Shown here: positions 1 to 7,673 of the stretch, in pieces
Layout of the letters: each line of letters opens with the position of its first letter
Position numbering within the stretch: position 1 is the stretch's first letter
Made by a program: the position numbers and the translations under genes
Assembly: GCF_016127915.1 (NCBI RefSeq)
Contig: NZ_CP066059.1
Location: 434,001 to 498,000 of the forward strand
Direction: 5' to 3'
From: Streptococcus oralis
Lineage (GTDB): Bacteria > Bacillota > Bacilli > Lactobacillales > Streptococcaceae
DNA length: 64,000 nucleotides
The notes under the pieces: model-generated
Told to the model about the DNA's origin: nothing
What the model saw: only the letters and a program-made list of their open reading frames with translations
Database searches by the model: none

Positions 1-721
1 CTTCTTCAAACCACAATTCAATGTTATTGGTATCTTTACCAAGGAAGAATTTTTCAGACTTAGGGACAAAGTAGCCTGTCTTTTCAAATTTCTGACGAAG
101 ACTGGTTAGATCAAAATTCTTGACTAAAAATTTCAACATCGTCAAGTCCCAAGTGACATTGTTTTCAACAGCCAAATCTGGTCCTTGCCCTTTAGTAAAG
201 GTGATTGCTGGCGCTACTCCTTCAGGATCAAGTAAACTCTCGGTCCCTTCAGGTAAACGCAACTCCATCGAAACCTCAAATTGGCTCAAGTATTTTATAC
301 TTGTATTTGAATAAAATTCAGGAACAGTTTCCAGTGGAACCAAATCTCTTATATCATTTTCTGCATGAACAAGGATCACATCCTCTTCAGGAGAAGCAAT
401 CTCAAAAGCATACCCTCGATTTCCTTTAAATAAGCGAGGAAGAAACTTCATCTGAGAAAGAAGGGCCTCGATTTCAGAAGGTTTTTCAACCTTTATCAAG
501 AGTCTAGCTAGCTTCTTAAGTCCTTCAACCCTGCGTGTTCGCATGCTTGGAGCCTCTTCTAAAATCAATCTCTCCGTAGCTGTCTGGTCGCCTAGGGAAA
601 GAAAGGCAGACTCTTCCAGCAAAGGTTTCATCCCCAGGGTTTCAATGTAAAATCTTTCATTTAATTTTCGATTATTAACTTTCAAAGTCGGAATGATCCG
701 AACAATCTCATTCACGTTCAT
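1..721 (-). CDS. cppA: CppA family protein (C3-degrading proteinase), 3' end outside window
   Basis: The reading frame begins at the ATG at 719-721, behind a strong GGAGG site six bases upstream, and runs off the left edge of the window. About 240 codons are visible, close to the roughly 250 expected for the family, so only a few C-terminal residues are missing. The N-terminus reads MNVNEIVRIIPTLKVNNRK, which I recognise as the streptococcal CppA family. It was named for degradation of human complement C3, although it has the look of a glyoxalase/VOC-like fold and no classical protease motif. No signal peptide is visible. The family call rests on recognised sequence; the C3-degrading activity is literature knowledge, not visible here. 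Confidence 0.85.
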   Translation of the reverse strand, partial: MNVNEIVRIIPTLKVNNRKLNERFYIETLGMKPLLEESAFLSLGDQTATERLILEEAPSMRTRRVEGLKKLARLLIKVEKPSEIEALLSQMKFLPRLFKGNRGYAFEIASPEEDVILVHAENDIRDLVPLETVPEFYSNTSIKYLSQFEVSMELRLPEGTESLLDPEGVAPAITFTKGQGPDLAVENNVTWDLTMLKFLVKNFDLTSLRQKFEKTGYFVPKSEKFFLGKDTNNIELWFEE

Positions 722-801
722 AAATTCCTCCAACTCTTTTATTTTAAAGGATTTTAGAATATTTTACAAGCCATATTTGTTTAAATTAGAAAATTTTCCA
801 A

Positions 802-826
802 GAAAAAAACTGGGATTCCCCAGTTT
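802..826 (-). terminator. Rho-independent terminator of gla
   Basis: An 8-bp perfect stem (AAACTGGG/CCCAGTTT) with a 4-base loop lies six bases after the gla stop. On the minus strand it is followed by a run of T. Confidence 0.8.
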
Positions 827-832
827 CATTTC

Positions 833-1702
833 TTATAGGTAAAGTAGTTTGAATAGTGCTACTGCTGCAATACCCGCTGCAATTGGAGCTACAACTGGAA
901 CCCATGCATACCACCATTTTGAATCACCCTTGTGTTGACCAAGAACTGATTTTGGAAGGAGTTCGTGAAGAAGACGTGGTCCAAAGTCACGAGCTGGGTT
1001 CAAACCAGGTCCAGTAGGTCCACCAAGTGAAGTTACCAAGGCCATTACTAGGAAACCAAGTGCCAAGTGTGCAACTGAGAGACCAGCAGCTGTATGTGGA
1101 GCTACTTGAGCTTTCACTGCCAATTCACTTAAATCAACAGTTTGTCCAGCTTGAGTAGCCATTTGTTTCATGTATTGAAGAACCTCAGCACCAAAGAAGT
1201 TTTTAGTCAAACCAAGTGCTGCAAAGAAAAGAACAAATGAACCTACAAACTCATTGAGGAAACCGTTAACAGTAGCTGCAAAACGTGATTCTTTTGTACC
1301 GTGGTCGATGCTTGAAATTGTTGAGAAGGTACCCAAGATGTTGTTAGGATTTTCTGTCTTCAAGTAGTAAGGACGGTGAGTTGCTACAACCAAAGCTTGA
1401 CCAAAAATCGCTCCTAAAACTTGCGCAAGGATATAATATGGCACTTGTTCCCAAGGGAAAAGTCCACTCACAGCAAGTCCAAGTGTGAAGGCTGGGTTGA
1501 TGTGGTTACCAGATACATTACCGAACATCAAGGCTGGGATCATAACCCCCATACCGTAACCAACCGCGATAACGAGCCAGCCACTTTGATGACCTTTCGT
1601 ACCTTTAAGTTCAACGTTAGCAACTGCACCATTACCAAGAATGATCAAAATAGCAGTTCCCAAGAATTCTGTGGCATATTTAATAGCCCATGTAAAATCC
1701 AT
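833..1702 (-). CDS. gla: Glycerol facilitator / aquaporin (MIP family)
   Basis: This 289-residue membrane channel passes water and small polyols such as glycerol. Both family signatures are present: NPA at residues 69-71 (in GNHINPAF) and NPA-R-D at 235-239 (in GLNPARDFGP). The Asp after the second NPA-R is typical of glycerol-type channels rather than strict aquaporins. There are about six hydrophobic segments. A long hydrophilic insert around residues 110-200 sits in the middle, as in the lactococcal Gla protein of the same length. The start ATG has GGAGA upstream. The gene stands alone, with its own promoter (1740-1768) and terminator. Substrate range is inferred from family. Confidence 0.9.
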   Translation of the reverse strand: MDFTWAIKYATEFLGTAILIILGNGAVANVELKGTKGHQSGWLVIAVGYGMGVMIPALMFGNVSGNHINPAFTLGLAVSGLFPWEQVPYYILAQVLGAIFGQALVVATHRPYYLKTENPNNILGTFSTISSIDHGTKESRFAATVNGFLNEFVGSFVLFFAALGLTKNFFGAEVLQYMKQMATQAGQTVDLSELAVKAQVAPHTAAGLSVAHLALGFLVMALVTSLGGPTGPGLNPARDFGPRLLHELLPKSVLGQHKGDSKWWYAWVPVVAPIAAGIAAVALFKLLYL

Positions 1703-1739
1703 TTGATAGATTCTCCTTCAATTTTTTTAGACAATCCTT

Positions 1740-1768
1740 ATTCTATCAATTTTTAGGCCTTTTAGCAA
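1740..1768 (-). promoter_or_regulatory. gla promoter
   Basis: On the minus strand, TTGCTA and TAGAAT are separated by 17 bases, with a TG one base before the -10 (extended -10). A weak cre-like sequence (AAAACGCTTT core, about 11 of 14 consensus positions) lies further upstream at about 1791-1804. It is too degenerate and too distant to call catabolite control. Confidence 0.7.
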
Positions 1769-1824
1769 TATCTTTTCTAAAAGAATCTATGGAAAACGCT
1801 TTATTTAACTTATCTTTAAGAAAA

Positions 1825-1851
1825 GAACAAAAGAAGTCAAACTCCTTTTGT
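1825..1851 (-). terminator. Terminator after the ATP-grasp gene
   Basis: ACAAAAG/CTTTTGT stem with a T-rich tail on the minus strand, just past the ATP-grasp stop codon. Confidence 0.55.
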
Positions 1852-1859
1852 CCTAATCG

Positions 1860-3026
1860 TTATTCTTGACGCTGACAAAAATCTGCAATCATCTGCTCCA
1901 TATCTTGGCGACTCGGAGTGGTCAGCATATAAAGGTAGTCCCCTTGTAGCTCTGCAAAGGCTGCTGGCATGATTTTTTTGACCTTGAATTGCTGGCTGTA
2001 TTTGGCAAGAAGGTCCTCTTCTGAATAAACATAGTTGGCATTGGCACGACGTGAAGTTGCCAAGCAATACTGGGGCTCAAACTCTGATGTTGGAAACACC
2101 TCACCTGCGACGATAGCTGCATAGCCACGATAGAGGTCCAAGGAATGAGCAAAGTTATAAACATCAATGGTAAAACCACCTGCAGGACGGTTATTGTACT
2201 CAATCGCAATGTAGTCGTCCCCGTCACGGAAGAACTCGATATGGAAAAAGCGTTCTCTCATTCCAAATTCCTTGACTATGGCCTCGCCATACTTGCGCAG
2301 TTTGGGATCCATATCCTTAAGCACATAGTAGGAATTGTCCATCTTATAAATCATGAGATCAAGTGGTGTATGGGCATAATCAAAAGTCGTTGAAAAGACG
2401 ATGTTGCCATCCTTGTCCACAAGCCCGTCAAAGGTACAGATTTCACTAGAAGTGACAAATTTCTCAAAAAAATAAACGGTTGAATGGTCCCATTCTTGCT
2501 TGAAGTGATGGATATCATCTTCTGTCTCAAGCTTAAAGGTTGCTGCCGCTCCCACTCCATTATCAGGTTTGGCAATCATTGGTAGACCAATTTCTTGCAC
2601 TGCTTTATCCACATCTGCTTCCGTCTGGATAACAGCACCAGGTACCACAGGGACGCCTGCTTTTTTGAAAAGTTTCTTCATCTCAGACTTATATTTCGTC
2701 TTTTTGAGATCCTCCGGTTTGGCACCAAAGACATTGAATTGTTCTCTGAGTGTTGCGTCTAGCTCAAGCCAATATTCATTGTGGGACTCAATGCGGTCGA
2801 TAGGACCATGCTTGTAGAAAAGAAAGGCAACCGCACGCTTGACTTCGTCTATGTTCTCAAGATTGTCTACCCGGAAATACTCGGTCAGACTATTACGCAA
2901 AGGTTCATCTAGTTGCTCGTAAGGCTCCTGACCAATCCCCAAAACGGTGATGCCTTTATTGGCTAGCTCGATGGTAAACTGTTGGAAGTTTTGCGGATAG
3001 TAGGGAGAAATAACAAGGTAATTCAT
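1860..3026 (-). CDS. ATP-grasp domain ligase of unknown substrate
   Basis: 388 residues with the ATP-grasp layout. There is a Rossmann-like N-terminal part (about 1-105), then an ATP-binding part with the lysine loop LPMIAKPDNGVG near residue 145, and the metal-binding stretch FHIEFFRDGDDYIAIEYNNR near residue 260. The family joins a carboxylate to an amine or thiol through an acyl phosphate, but nothing here identifies the substrates. An in-frame TTG at 3032 would add two residues. I chose the ATG at 3026 because AAGGAG lies six bases before it. The gene is the last of a tight three-gene run with two alpha/beta-hydrolases upstream (gap 12 bases), so it probably acts with them. Confidence 0.8.
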   Translation of the reverse strand: MNYLVISPYYPQNFQQFTIELANKGITVLGIGQEPYEQLDEPLRNSLTEYFRVDNLENIDEVKRAVAFLFYKHGPIDRIESHNEYWLELDATLREQFNVFGAKPEDLKKTKYKSEMKKLFKKAGVPVVPGAVIQTEADVDKAVQEIGLPMIAKPDNGVGAAATFKLETEDDIHHFKQEWDHSTVYFFEKFVTSSEICTFDGLVDKDGNIVFSTTFDYAHTPLDLMIYKMDNSYYVLKDMDPKLRKYGEAIVKEFGMRERFFHIEFFRDGDDYIAIEYNNRPAGGFTIDVYNFAHSLDLYRGYAAIVAGEVFPTSEFEPQYCLATSRRANANYVYSEEDLLAKYSQQFKVKKIMPAAFAELQGDYLYMLTTPSRQDMEQMIADFCQRQE

Positions 3027-3038
3027 AGGCAACTCCTT

Positions 3039-3779
3039 TTATAGATACAGGTGTCCAAGAAAATAGGGCATTTGTTTACGCCACCATTCCCAGTCGTGGG
3101 CGACATCGTGTCCCCATTCAGCAAACCAGGCTGGAATTTGTTTCTGGTCAAAGGCTTCTTTAAGCTTGTAGAAAGATGGTAGACCGTCTTGTTCCCAGGC
3201 ACCAAGGCCCGTACAAACGACGATTTCTGCCTGACGGTAACGATCGATAAACCATCCGTCGTTTTGATTCCAGATATAATCTACAGGCGAGTTTTGGTAA
3301 ATAGCATCATCATTGTAGTAATCGCCAACAAAGAAACGCGCGTCGTAAACACCACTGAGGGCAATCACCTTGGTAAAGACATCTGGATGCTGGAGGAAGA
3401 AATTAAGTGCATGGTAGGCCCCCATCGAGCAACCAGTCGTCATCATGCCATCAAACCAACCTGTCTTATGCTTGATAAAAGGAATGGCCTCCTCAATCAC
3501 ATAGCGTTCATAAGCACGATGCATCTCCGCCTGGTCATGACCATTTTTCCAAGTGGCCAACCAGCTCTCACTGTCCACACTGGAGAGAGTAAAGAACTGG
3601 ACGCGCCCTTCTTCGATAAAGGAAGCACAGGCATCAATCATACCAAAATCATAGTATTCGTTGTGACTACCACCAGATGAAGCAAAAACAACAACTGGAA
3701 TCCCAGCATGTCCATAACGGTTGAGGTACATTTCACGATTAAGATTGCCACTCCAGTGGCTAAGGTTTTCAATATGCAT
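3039..3779 (-). CDS. Esterase-D-like alpha/beta hydrolase (first paralogue)
   Basis: 246-residue hydrolase of the putative esterase (esterase D / Fes-like) family. The nucleophile elbow is GCSMGA, with Ser at residue 118. A His/Asp cluster (EWGHDVAHDW, residues 221-230) near the C-terminus probably supplies the catalytic His. There is no signal peptide, so it acts in the cytoplasm. A good GAAAGGAG site precedes the ATG. It lies between a second hydrolase (gap 20) and the ATP-grasp ligase (gap 12), all on one strand, which suggests one operon. The true ester substrate is unknown. Confidence 0.8.
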   Translation of the reverse strand: MHIENLSHWSGNLNREMYLNRYGHAGIPVVVFASSGGSHNEYYDFGMIDACASFIEEGRVQFFTLSSVDSESWLATWKNGHDQAEMHRAYERYVIEEAIPFIKHKTGWFDGMMTTGCSMGAYHALNFFLQHPDVFTKVIALSGVYDARFFVGDYYNDDAIYQNSPVDYIWNQNDGWFIDRYRQAEIVVCTGLGAWEQDGLPSFYKLKEAFDQKQIPAWFAEWGHDVAHDWEWWRKQMPYFLGHLYL

Positions 3780-3799
3780 TGGCTTTCTCCTTTCTTAAC

Positions 3800-4624
3800 T
3801 TACCATTTCTCTGCAAAAAATCGGAGACAGTCTGGTAAATTTTCCGACCATGGAATCTCACTATGGATAGCACCAGACTGAACTTTCAAGACAAGATTAT
3901 CCAAGTGTACTCCACCTGCAATCAAATCACGGTAATAACGAAGCGACGAGTCGATATAGGCTTGCTTGATATTGCCAGCCATTAGGGTCTTGTCCGTATC
4001 GTCTGCTTCTTCTGTTCCTACATAGATGAAAATGCGCTGTTCAGGCGACAATTTCTTGCGCTCGATATAGCGGTTAAAGGCTTCTTGGTGAAGCCAGTTG
4101 GCAGATGAAAAGACACCTAGACAACCAATTCGATCTTGGTACTCTAGTCCAATAAACTGGGTAATATTGCCTCCTAGTGACGAACCAATCATAGCCGTGT
4201 GCTGGCGATCAGCTTTGGTACGATAGGTTTCATCGATAAAAGGCTTGACCACCTCCATGACAAACTCGGCATACTCCACACCCTTACCGCCAAACTGCTG
4301 CCCTGGGATAGGAGATTCTTGAAACTTCCAAGCCGCATACTCATTCATCCGCCCCATGCCGTCATTATCTATAGCAACAACAATCATGCGACTGATGTCA
4401 GGATTCCGCTTAATGGCTGGAATAATCTTCCAAGAGTGTCCGATATAAGACTCCTTGCTGTAAAAGACATTTTGCCCATCATGAAAGTAAACAACAGGGT
4501 AAAAACGGTCTGTGTCTTTCTCGTAGTCCTTAGGCAGGAGCACACGCACACGACGCTCCTTTCCAGTATAAGGAACCTTGAGTTTGTGTTCTTTCATTTT
4601 TAAGTAAAAGTAGGAATGATTCAT
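3800..4624 (-). CDS. Esterase-like alpha/beta hydrolase (second paralogue)
   Basis: 274-residue alpha/beta hydrolase of the same broad family as its neighbour but clearly diverged. The early strand/turn is VVYFHDGQN, the nucleophile motif is IGSSLGG with Ser at about residue 149, and a C-terminal His lies in QSGAIHSEIPW. No signal peptide. An upstream in-frame TTG at 4648 is possible. I prefer the ATG at 4624 because the likely -10 (4660-4665) would leave the TTG only about five bases of leader. First gene of the three-gene hydrolase/hydrolase/ATP-grasp unit. It resembles enterochelin-esterase-type proteins, but no siderophore genes are nearby. Confidence 0.8.
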   Translation of the reverse strand: MNHSYFYLKMKEHKLKVPYTGKERRVRVLLPKDYEKDTDRFYPVVYFHDGQNVFYSKESYIGHSWKIIPAIKRNPDISRMIVVAIDNDGMGRMNEYAAWKFQESPIPGQQFGGKGVEYAEFVMEVVKPFIDETYRTKADRQHTAMIGSSLGGNITQFIGLEYQDRIGCLGVFSSANWLHQEAFNRYIERKKLSPEQRIFIYVGTEEADDTDKTLMAGNIKQAYIDSSLRYYRDLIAGGVHLDNLVLKVQSGAIHSEIPWSENLPDCLRFFAEKW

Positions 4625-4659
4625 TGTCAGAAAACTCTCTATATTCAAAATTTTATCTC

Positions 4660-4665
4660 ATTATA
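4660..4665 (-). promoter_or_regulatory. -10 element for the esterase/ATP-grasp operon
   Basis: TGGTATAAT extended -10 on the minus strand, 35 bases before the preferred ATG. No good -35 is seen. Confidence 0.6.
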
Positions 4666-4676
4666 CCATAAAAATA

Positions 4677-4727
4677 GAAAAAAAGTCAGTTAATGTCCAT
4701 TTTAAGGATAAATAACTAACTTTTTTC
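4677..4727 (-). terminator. Terminator of the nifS-thiI operon
   Basis: Inverted repeat GTTAGTTA / TAACTGAC (one mismatch) separated by about 20 bases and followed by a T-run on the minus strand, just beyond thiI. Confidence 0.6.
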
Positions 4728-4760
4728 ATTTGTTTTTCTGAATTCTTCTGGATTTTCTGA

Positions 4761-5975
4761 TTAGAGGAGATTGTCAATTAACTCATCGACAGTATCTTTT
4801 TCAACCTGGGGAGTGATTTCAGTAATCATAATCCCAGCCACTGCTCGCTCAACCAAGCCTTCAACATCCATGCGTTTTTCATACTGCTCTGCATTCTCTA
4901 TCTTAGGATTGGTCTTAGGACGGTCAGGCGCAAAAATAGTACAGCAGTCTTCAAAAGGCTGGATAGAAATGTCAAAGGTATCGATTTCCTGCGCGATGTC
5001 AATGATTTCCAACTTGTCCATCGTAACCACGGGACGAATGACTGGAGTGCTAGTCACAGCGTTAATAGTCTGCATGCTTTCCAAGGTTTGACTAGCTACT
5101 TGACCAAGACTTTCCCCATTAATGATAACTAAACCATTTCGTACCTCACGGATACGGTCGGTAATCCGCATCATAAAACGACGGGTCAAGGTCATGAGGT
5201 AGGCTTCTGGCGCTTTAGCCTTGATTTCTTCTTGAATCTCTGTGAAAGGCACCTCGATAAACTGGATATTCCCACCAAACTTGGTCAATTTTCGAGTCAA
5301 ATCGTGTGCTTTCTTGAGGGCACCAGGACTAGTATATGGCGGGCTGGCAAAGTGAACCGCCTCAATATCTACCCCACGTTTAAGAGCTAGATAACCTGCT
5401 ACAGGTGAGTCAATCCCTCCTGACAACATGAGCATACCTTTACCAGAACTTCCCACAGGTAATCCTCCTGCTCCACGAAAGGTTTCATAGGAAAGATAGG
5501 CAGCCTCTTCACGAATCTCAACCTGAAGATTAATATCTGGATTTTTCATCTGAGCTTGCACGTTTGGAATGGCCTCGAAAACAGCTCCACCAAGAGTTTG
5601 ATTCAGTTCACGACTGTCGAGTTCAAAGTTGTGGTCGCTTCGCTTACTAGTGATTTTAAAGGTCATGCCCTCCTTGTAAATAGCTTTCATAATCTCTTGG
5701 ACAGCAGACTTCAGAACGTCCACTGACTTTTCAACCTTATACACAGGAGAAAAATTTTGAATTCCAAAGACTTGTTTGAGCGATTCTGCAACTGCTGTGT
5801 AATCTGCTCCATTGAGGTAAGCGTGGGCACGGTCGCGATCTGCGGTTACCTTAACTTGAGGATAGATAGACAAAACGTCTGAAATATTATTACGAAGTTT
5901 ATTGATGAAACGCATACGATTTTTGTGCTTGGTTGACAATTCTCCGTAACGAATCATAATTTCTGAATACTGCAT
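4761..5975 (-). CDS. thiI: tRNA 4-thiouridine synthase ThiI
   Basis: 404 residues. An N-terminal ferredoxin-like/THUMP region (about 1-165) binds tRNA. The adenylating PP-loop is SGGIDS at 185-190. It makes 4-thiouridine at tRNA position 8 and can supply sulfur for thiamine thiazole. The protein stops after the AANH domain and lacks the C-terminal rhodanese domain of the E. coli enzyme. This is the usual short Firmicute form, in which sulfur is passed directly from a dedicated cysteine desulfurase. That partner is encoded immediately upstream with an 8-base gap. The single-operon arrangement matches the NifZ-ThiI pair known in Bacillus. Confidence 0.95.
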   Translation of the reverse strand: MQYSEIMIRYGELSTKHKNRMRFINKLRNNISDVLSIYPQVKVTADRDRAHAYLNGADYTAVAESLKQVFGIQNFSPVYKVEKSVDVLKSAVQEIMKAIYKEGMTFKITSKRSDHNFELDSRELNQTLGGAVFEAIPNVQAQMKNPDINLQVEIREEAAYLSYETFRGAGGLPVGSSGKGMLMLSGGIDSPVAGYLALKRGVDIEAVHFASPPYTSPGALKKAHDLTRKLTKFGGNIQFIEVPFTEIQEEIKAKAPEAYLMTLTRRFMMRITDRIREVRNGLVIINGESLGQVASQTLESMQTINAVTSTPVIRPVVTMDKLEIIDIAQEIDTFDISIQPFEDCCTIFAPDRPKTNPKIENAEQYEKRMDVEGLVERAVAGIMITEITPQVEKDTVDELIDNLL

Positions 5976-5983
5976 AAATGCTC

Positions 5984-7126
5984 CTATCTTACTTTTCTAG
6001 TTTGATTGTAAATTAATTTTAGCTTGGTCAAAAACTGCTCGACTTGACTCATATCATTTTCCAAGTCTAGGCTTAGGCGAACAGCTGACTGGGCCTTATC
6101 CTTGTCCACTCCCATGGCAATCAAGGTCCCTGCGGGTTTTCCTGCCTTGGACGAACAAGCAGAGGTTGTCGAAATGAAAATGTCATAGTCTTCAAAAGCG
6201 TGAACAATGACTTCACCACGAACACCCTTAATCCCAAAAGTCAGGATATGAGGGACAAAGTCTGCCTCATCTGAAAAGACAAAAATATCTGGATAATCCA
6301 GAAGGGCTTGACGAATGACTGCCTTCATTTGCCCTGTCTTACTAGCAAAGATAGCTAACTTTTCCATAGATAAACGGAGAGCTTTGGCTGTCGCTGCAAT
6401 CCCTGCCACATTTTCAGTTGTCGAACGATAATCACGTTCTTGGGCACCACCTGTTAAAAGAGGCGTAATCTTCTTGCCAGACTTGATATAGACAAAACCA
6501 ACACCACGAACTCCGTGGAACTTGTGACTAGAGAAGGTCGCGAAATCCACTCGTTCTGTCAGATACTTTTCGGTCGGAATCTTGGCAAGCGCCTGAACCG
6601 CATCAACGTGGAAGGAAATAGTCGGCTTGTCTGCTAACAGTTCTGAAATAGCTTGAATAGGTTGAATAGAGCCAATTTCATTGTTCACAGCCATGACGGA
6701 GACGAGGGTCGTATCAGGACGTATCAAACCTGCTAACGCCTCAACATCCACAAACCCTTTCTCATCAACTGGAGCAAAATCTATCTCAAAACCTTGACTT
6801 TTCAGCCAGAGGGCTGACTCTTTGACTGCTGGATGTTCAATGGCTGATACAATGATGTGCTTGCCAAACTGGGCTTTTTCAAAGGCCACACCCTTGATGA
6901 CCCAGTTATCTCCTTCTGTACCACCAGAAGTAAAGAAGATTTCATCACTTTTCTTCCCAATCAAATCTGCAATTTGCTGCCGGGAAGCATCTAAAATTCG
7001 TGTTGCCTGATCTCCCAAACGATGGAGACTAGACGGATTTCCTACAATTTTTGAAGCGACCTGCATGTAAGTTTCAAGTGCTTCAGGATAAGGCTTGGTT
7101 GTCGCCGAATTATCAAAGTAGATCAT
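5984..7126 (-). CDS. Cysteine desulfurase partnering ThiI
   Basis: 380-residue class-V aminotransferase-fold enzyme of the NifS/IscS family. It removes sulfur from cysteine to form a persulfide. The PLP-binding Lys is K202 in SSHKFHG. The active-site Cys is C323 in [11 protein letters not shown], a short loop of the group II/NifZ-like kind. The N-terminus ([15 protein letters not shown]) is typical. The adjacent thiI (8 bases downstream) indicates that its main job is tRNA thiolation rather than Fe-S assembly, which in streptococci uses SufS. Transcription probably starts from the promoter at 7159-7187. Confidence 0.92.
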   Translation of the reverse strand: MIYFDNSATTKPYPEALETYMQVASKIVGNPSSLHRLGDQATRILDASRQQIADLIGKKSDEIFFTSGGTEGDNWVIKGVAFEKAQFGKHIIVSAIEHPAVKESALWLKSQGFEIDFAPVDEKGFVDVEALAGLIRPDTTLVSVMAVNNEIGSIQPIQAISELLADKPTISFHVDAVQALAKIPTEKYLTERVDFATFSSHKFHGVRGVGFVYIKSGKKITPLLTGGAQERDYRSTTENVAGIAATAKALRLSMEKLAIFASKTGQMKAVIRQALLDYPDIFVFSDEADFVPHILTFGIKGVRGEVIVHAFEDYDIFISTTSACSSKAGKPAGTLIAMGVDKDKAQSAVRLSLDLENDMSQVEQFLTKLKLIYNQTRKVR

Positions 7127-7158
7127 GTTTTCTCACGCTTTCTAAAATCACTCCTTCT

Positions 7159-7187
7159 ATTGTATCACGAAAAGAGACCTGCGACAA
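7159..7187 (-). promoter_or_regulatory. Promoter of the nifS-like/thiI operon
   Basis: TTGTCG, 17-base spacer, TACAAT on the minus strand, about 33 bases upstream of the desulfurase ATG. Confidence 0.65.
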
Positions 7188-7221
7188 GAAAGGGCAATGT
7201 TTGCATTAATCTGAATAACAT

Positions 7222-7256
7222 AAAATACTCTTGATGCCATCACCAAGAGTATTATT
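7222..7256 (-). terminator. Terminator of the ABC/secreted-protein unit
   Basis: Perfect 9-bp stem AATACTCTT/AAGAGTATT with a 12-base loop, followed on the minus strand by TTAT. Confidence 0.65.
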
Positions 7257-7286
7257 ATTCATTCTATCTAACTTTGATTATCTCTG

Positions 7287-7664
7287 TTAAAAATCTAAAG
7301 AAAAGTAATATTGTCCGCCCCAGAGATTAACCGCTCCCCAAGGCGAATTTACTCCAACACCTATCTGGACTGTACCATTTGCACGTTGACCATAGGGAAT
7401 CGAACTTTTCCAAGTGGAACGATTGCTTATCGTATTAGGAAACCAAGCCCAGTCAGTGAAATACATATTTGACACACTGCCACTATAACTATAAGAATAG
7501 CCAGAAGCATGAAAAGTCACATTAAGAACATTCAAGCCTACCAAGCTATAACCTTCTAAAGAACTAGACTTACTTACATAATCTGCATGTACTTGACTTG
7601 AGAATGTTAACAATAGGATAGTAAACACTACCGCTACTATTTTCTTCATTATCTTATGTTTCAT
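7287..7664 (-). CDS. Small secreted protein, candidate bacteriocin
   Basis: 125 residues with a clear Sec signal peptide: basic start MKHKIMKK, hydrophobic core to about residue 21, probable cleavage after VHA at 27. The mature part is about 98 residues, cysteine-free, rich in Ser, Tyr, Trp, Asn and Gly, and ends in GGQYYFSLDF. This composition and its size suit a large unmodified bacteriocin of the lactococcin 972 type, but I cannot align it convincingly to that family. The suggestion rests mainly on the adjoining transporter. The ribosome site GATGAGGTGAT overlaps the stop codon of the upstream ABC gene, so translation is probably coupled. Function unproven. Confidence 0.6.
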   Translation of the reverse strand: MKHKIMKKIVAVVFTILLLTFSSQVHADYVSKSSSLEGYSLVGLNVLNVTFHASGYSYSYSGSVSNMYFTDWAWFPNTISNRSTWKSSIPYGQRANGTVQIGVGVNSPWGAVNLWGGQYYFSLDF

Positions 7665-7673
7665 GATATCACC

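Noticed and set aside
1791..1804. cre-like sequence upstream of gla
   Set aside because: Only about 11 of 14 consensus positions and too far upstream of the promoter.
3189..3680. 163-codon ORF opposite the esterase gene
   Set aside because: Antisense of a clear hydrolase gene; no ribosome site.
7287..7664. Firm assignment of the small secreted protein to lactococcin 972
   Set aside because: Size and transporter context fit, but the residue pattern does not match that family well enough by eye.
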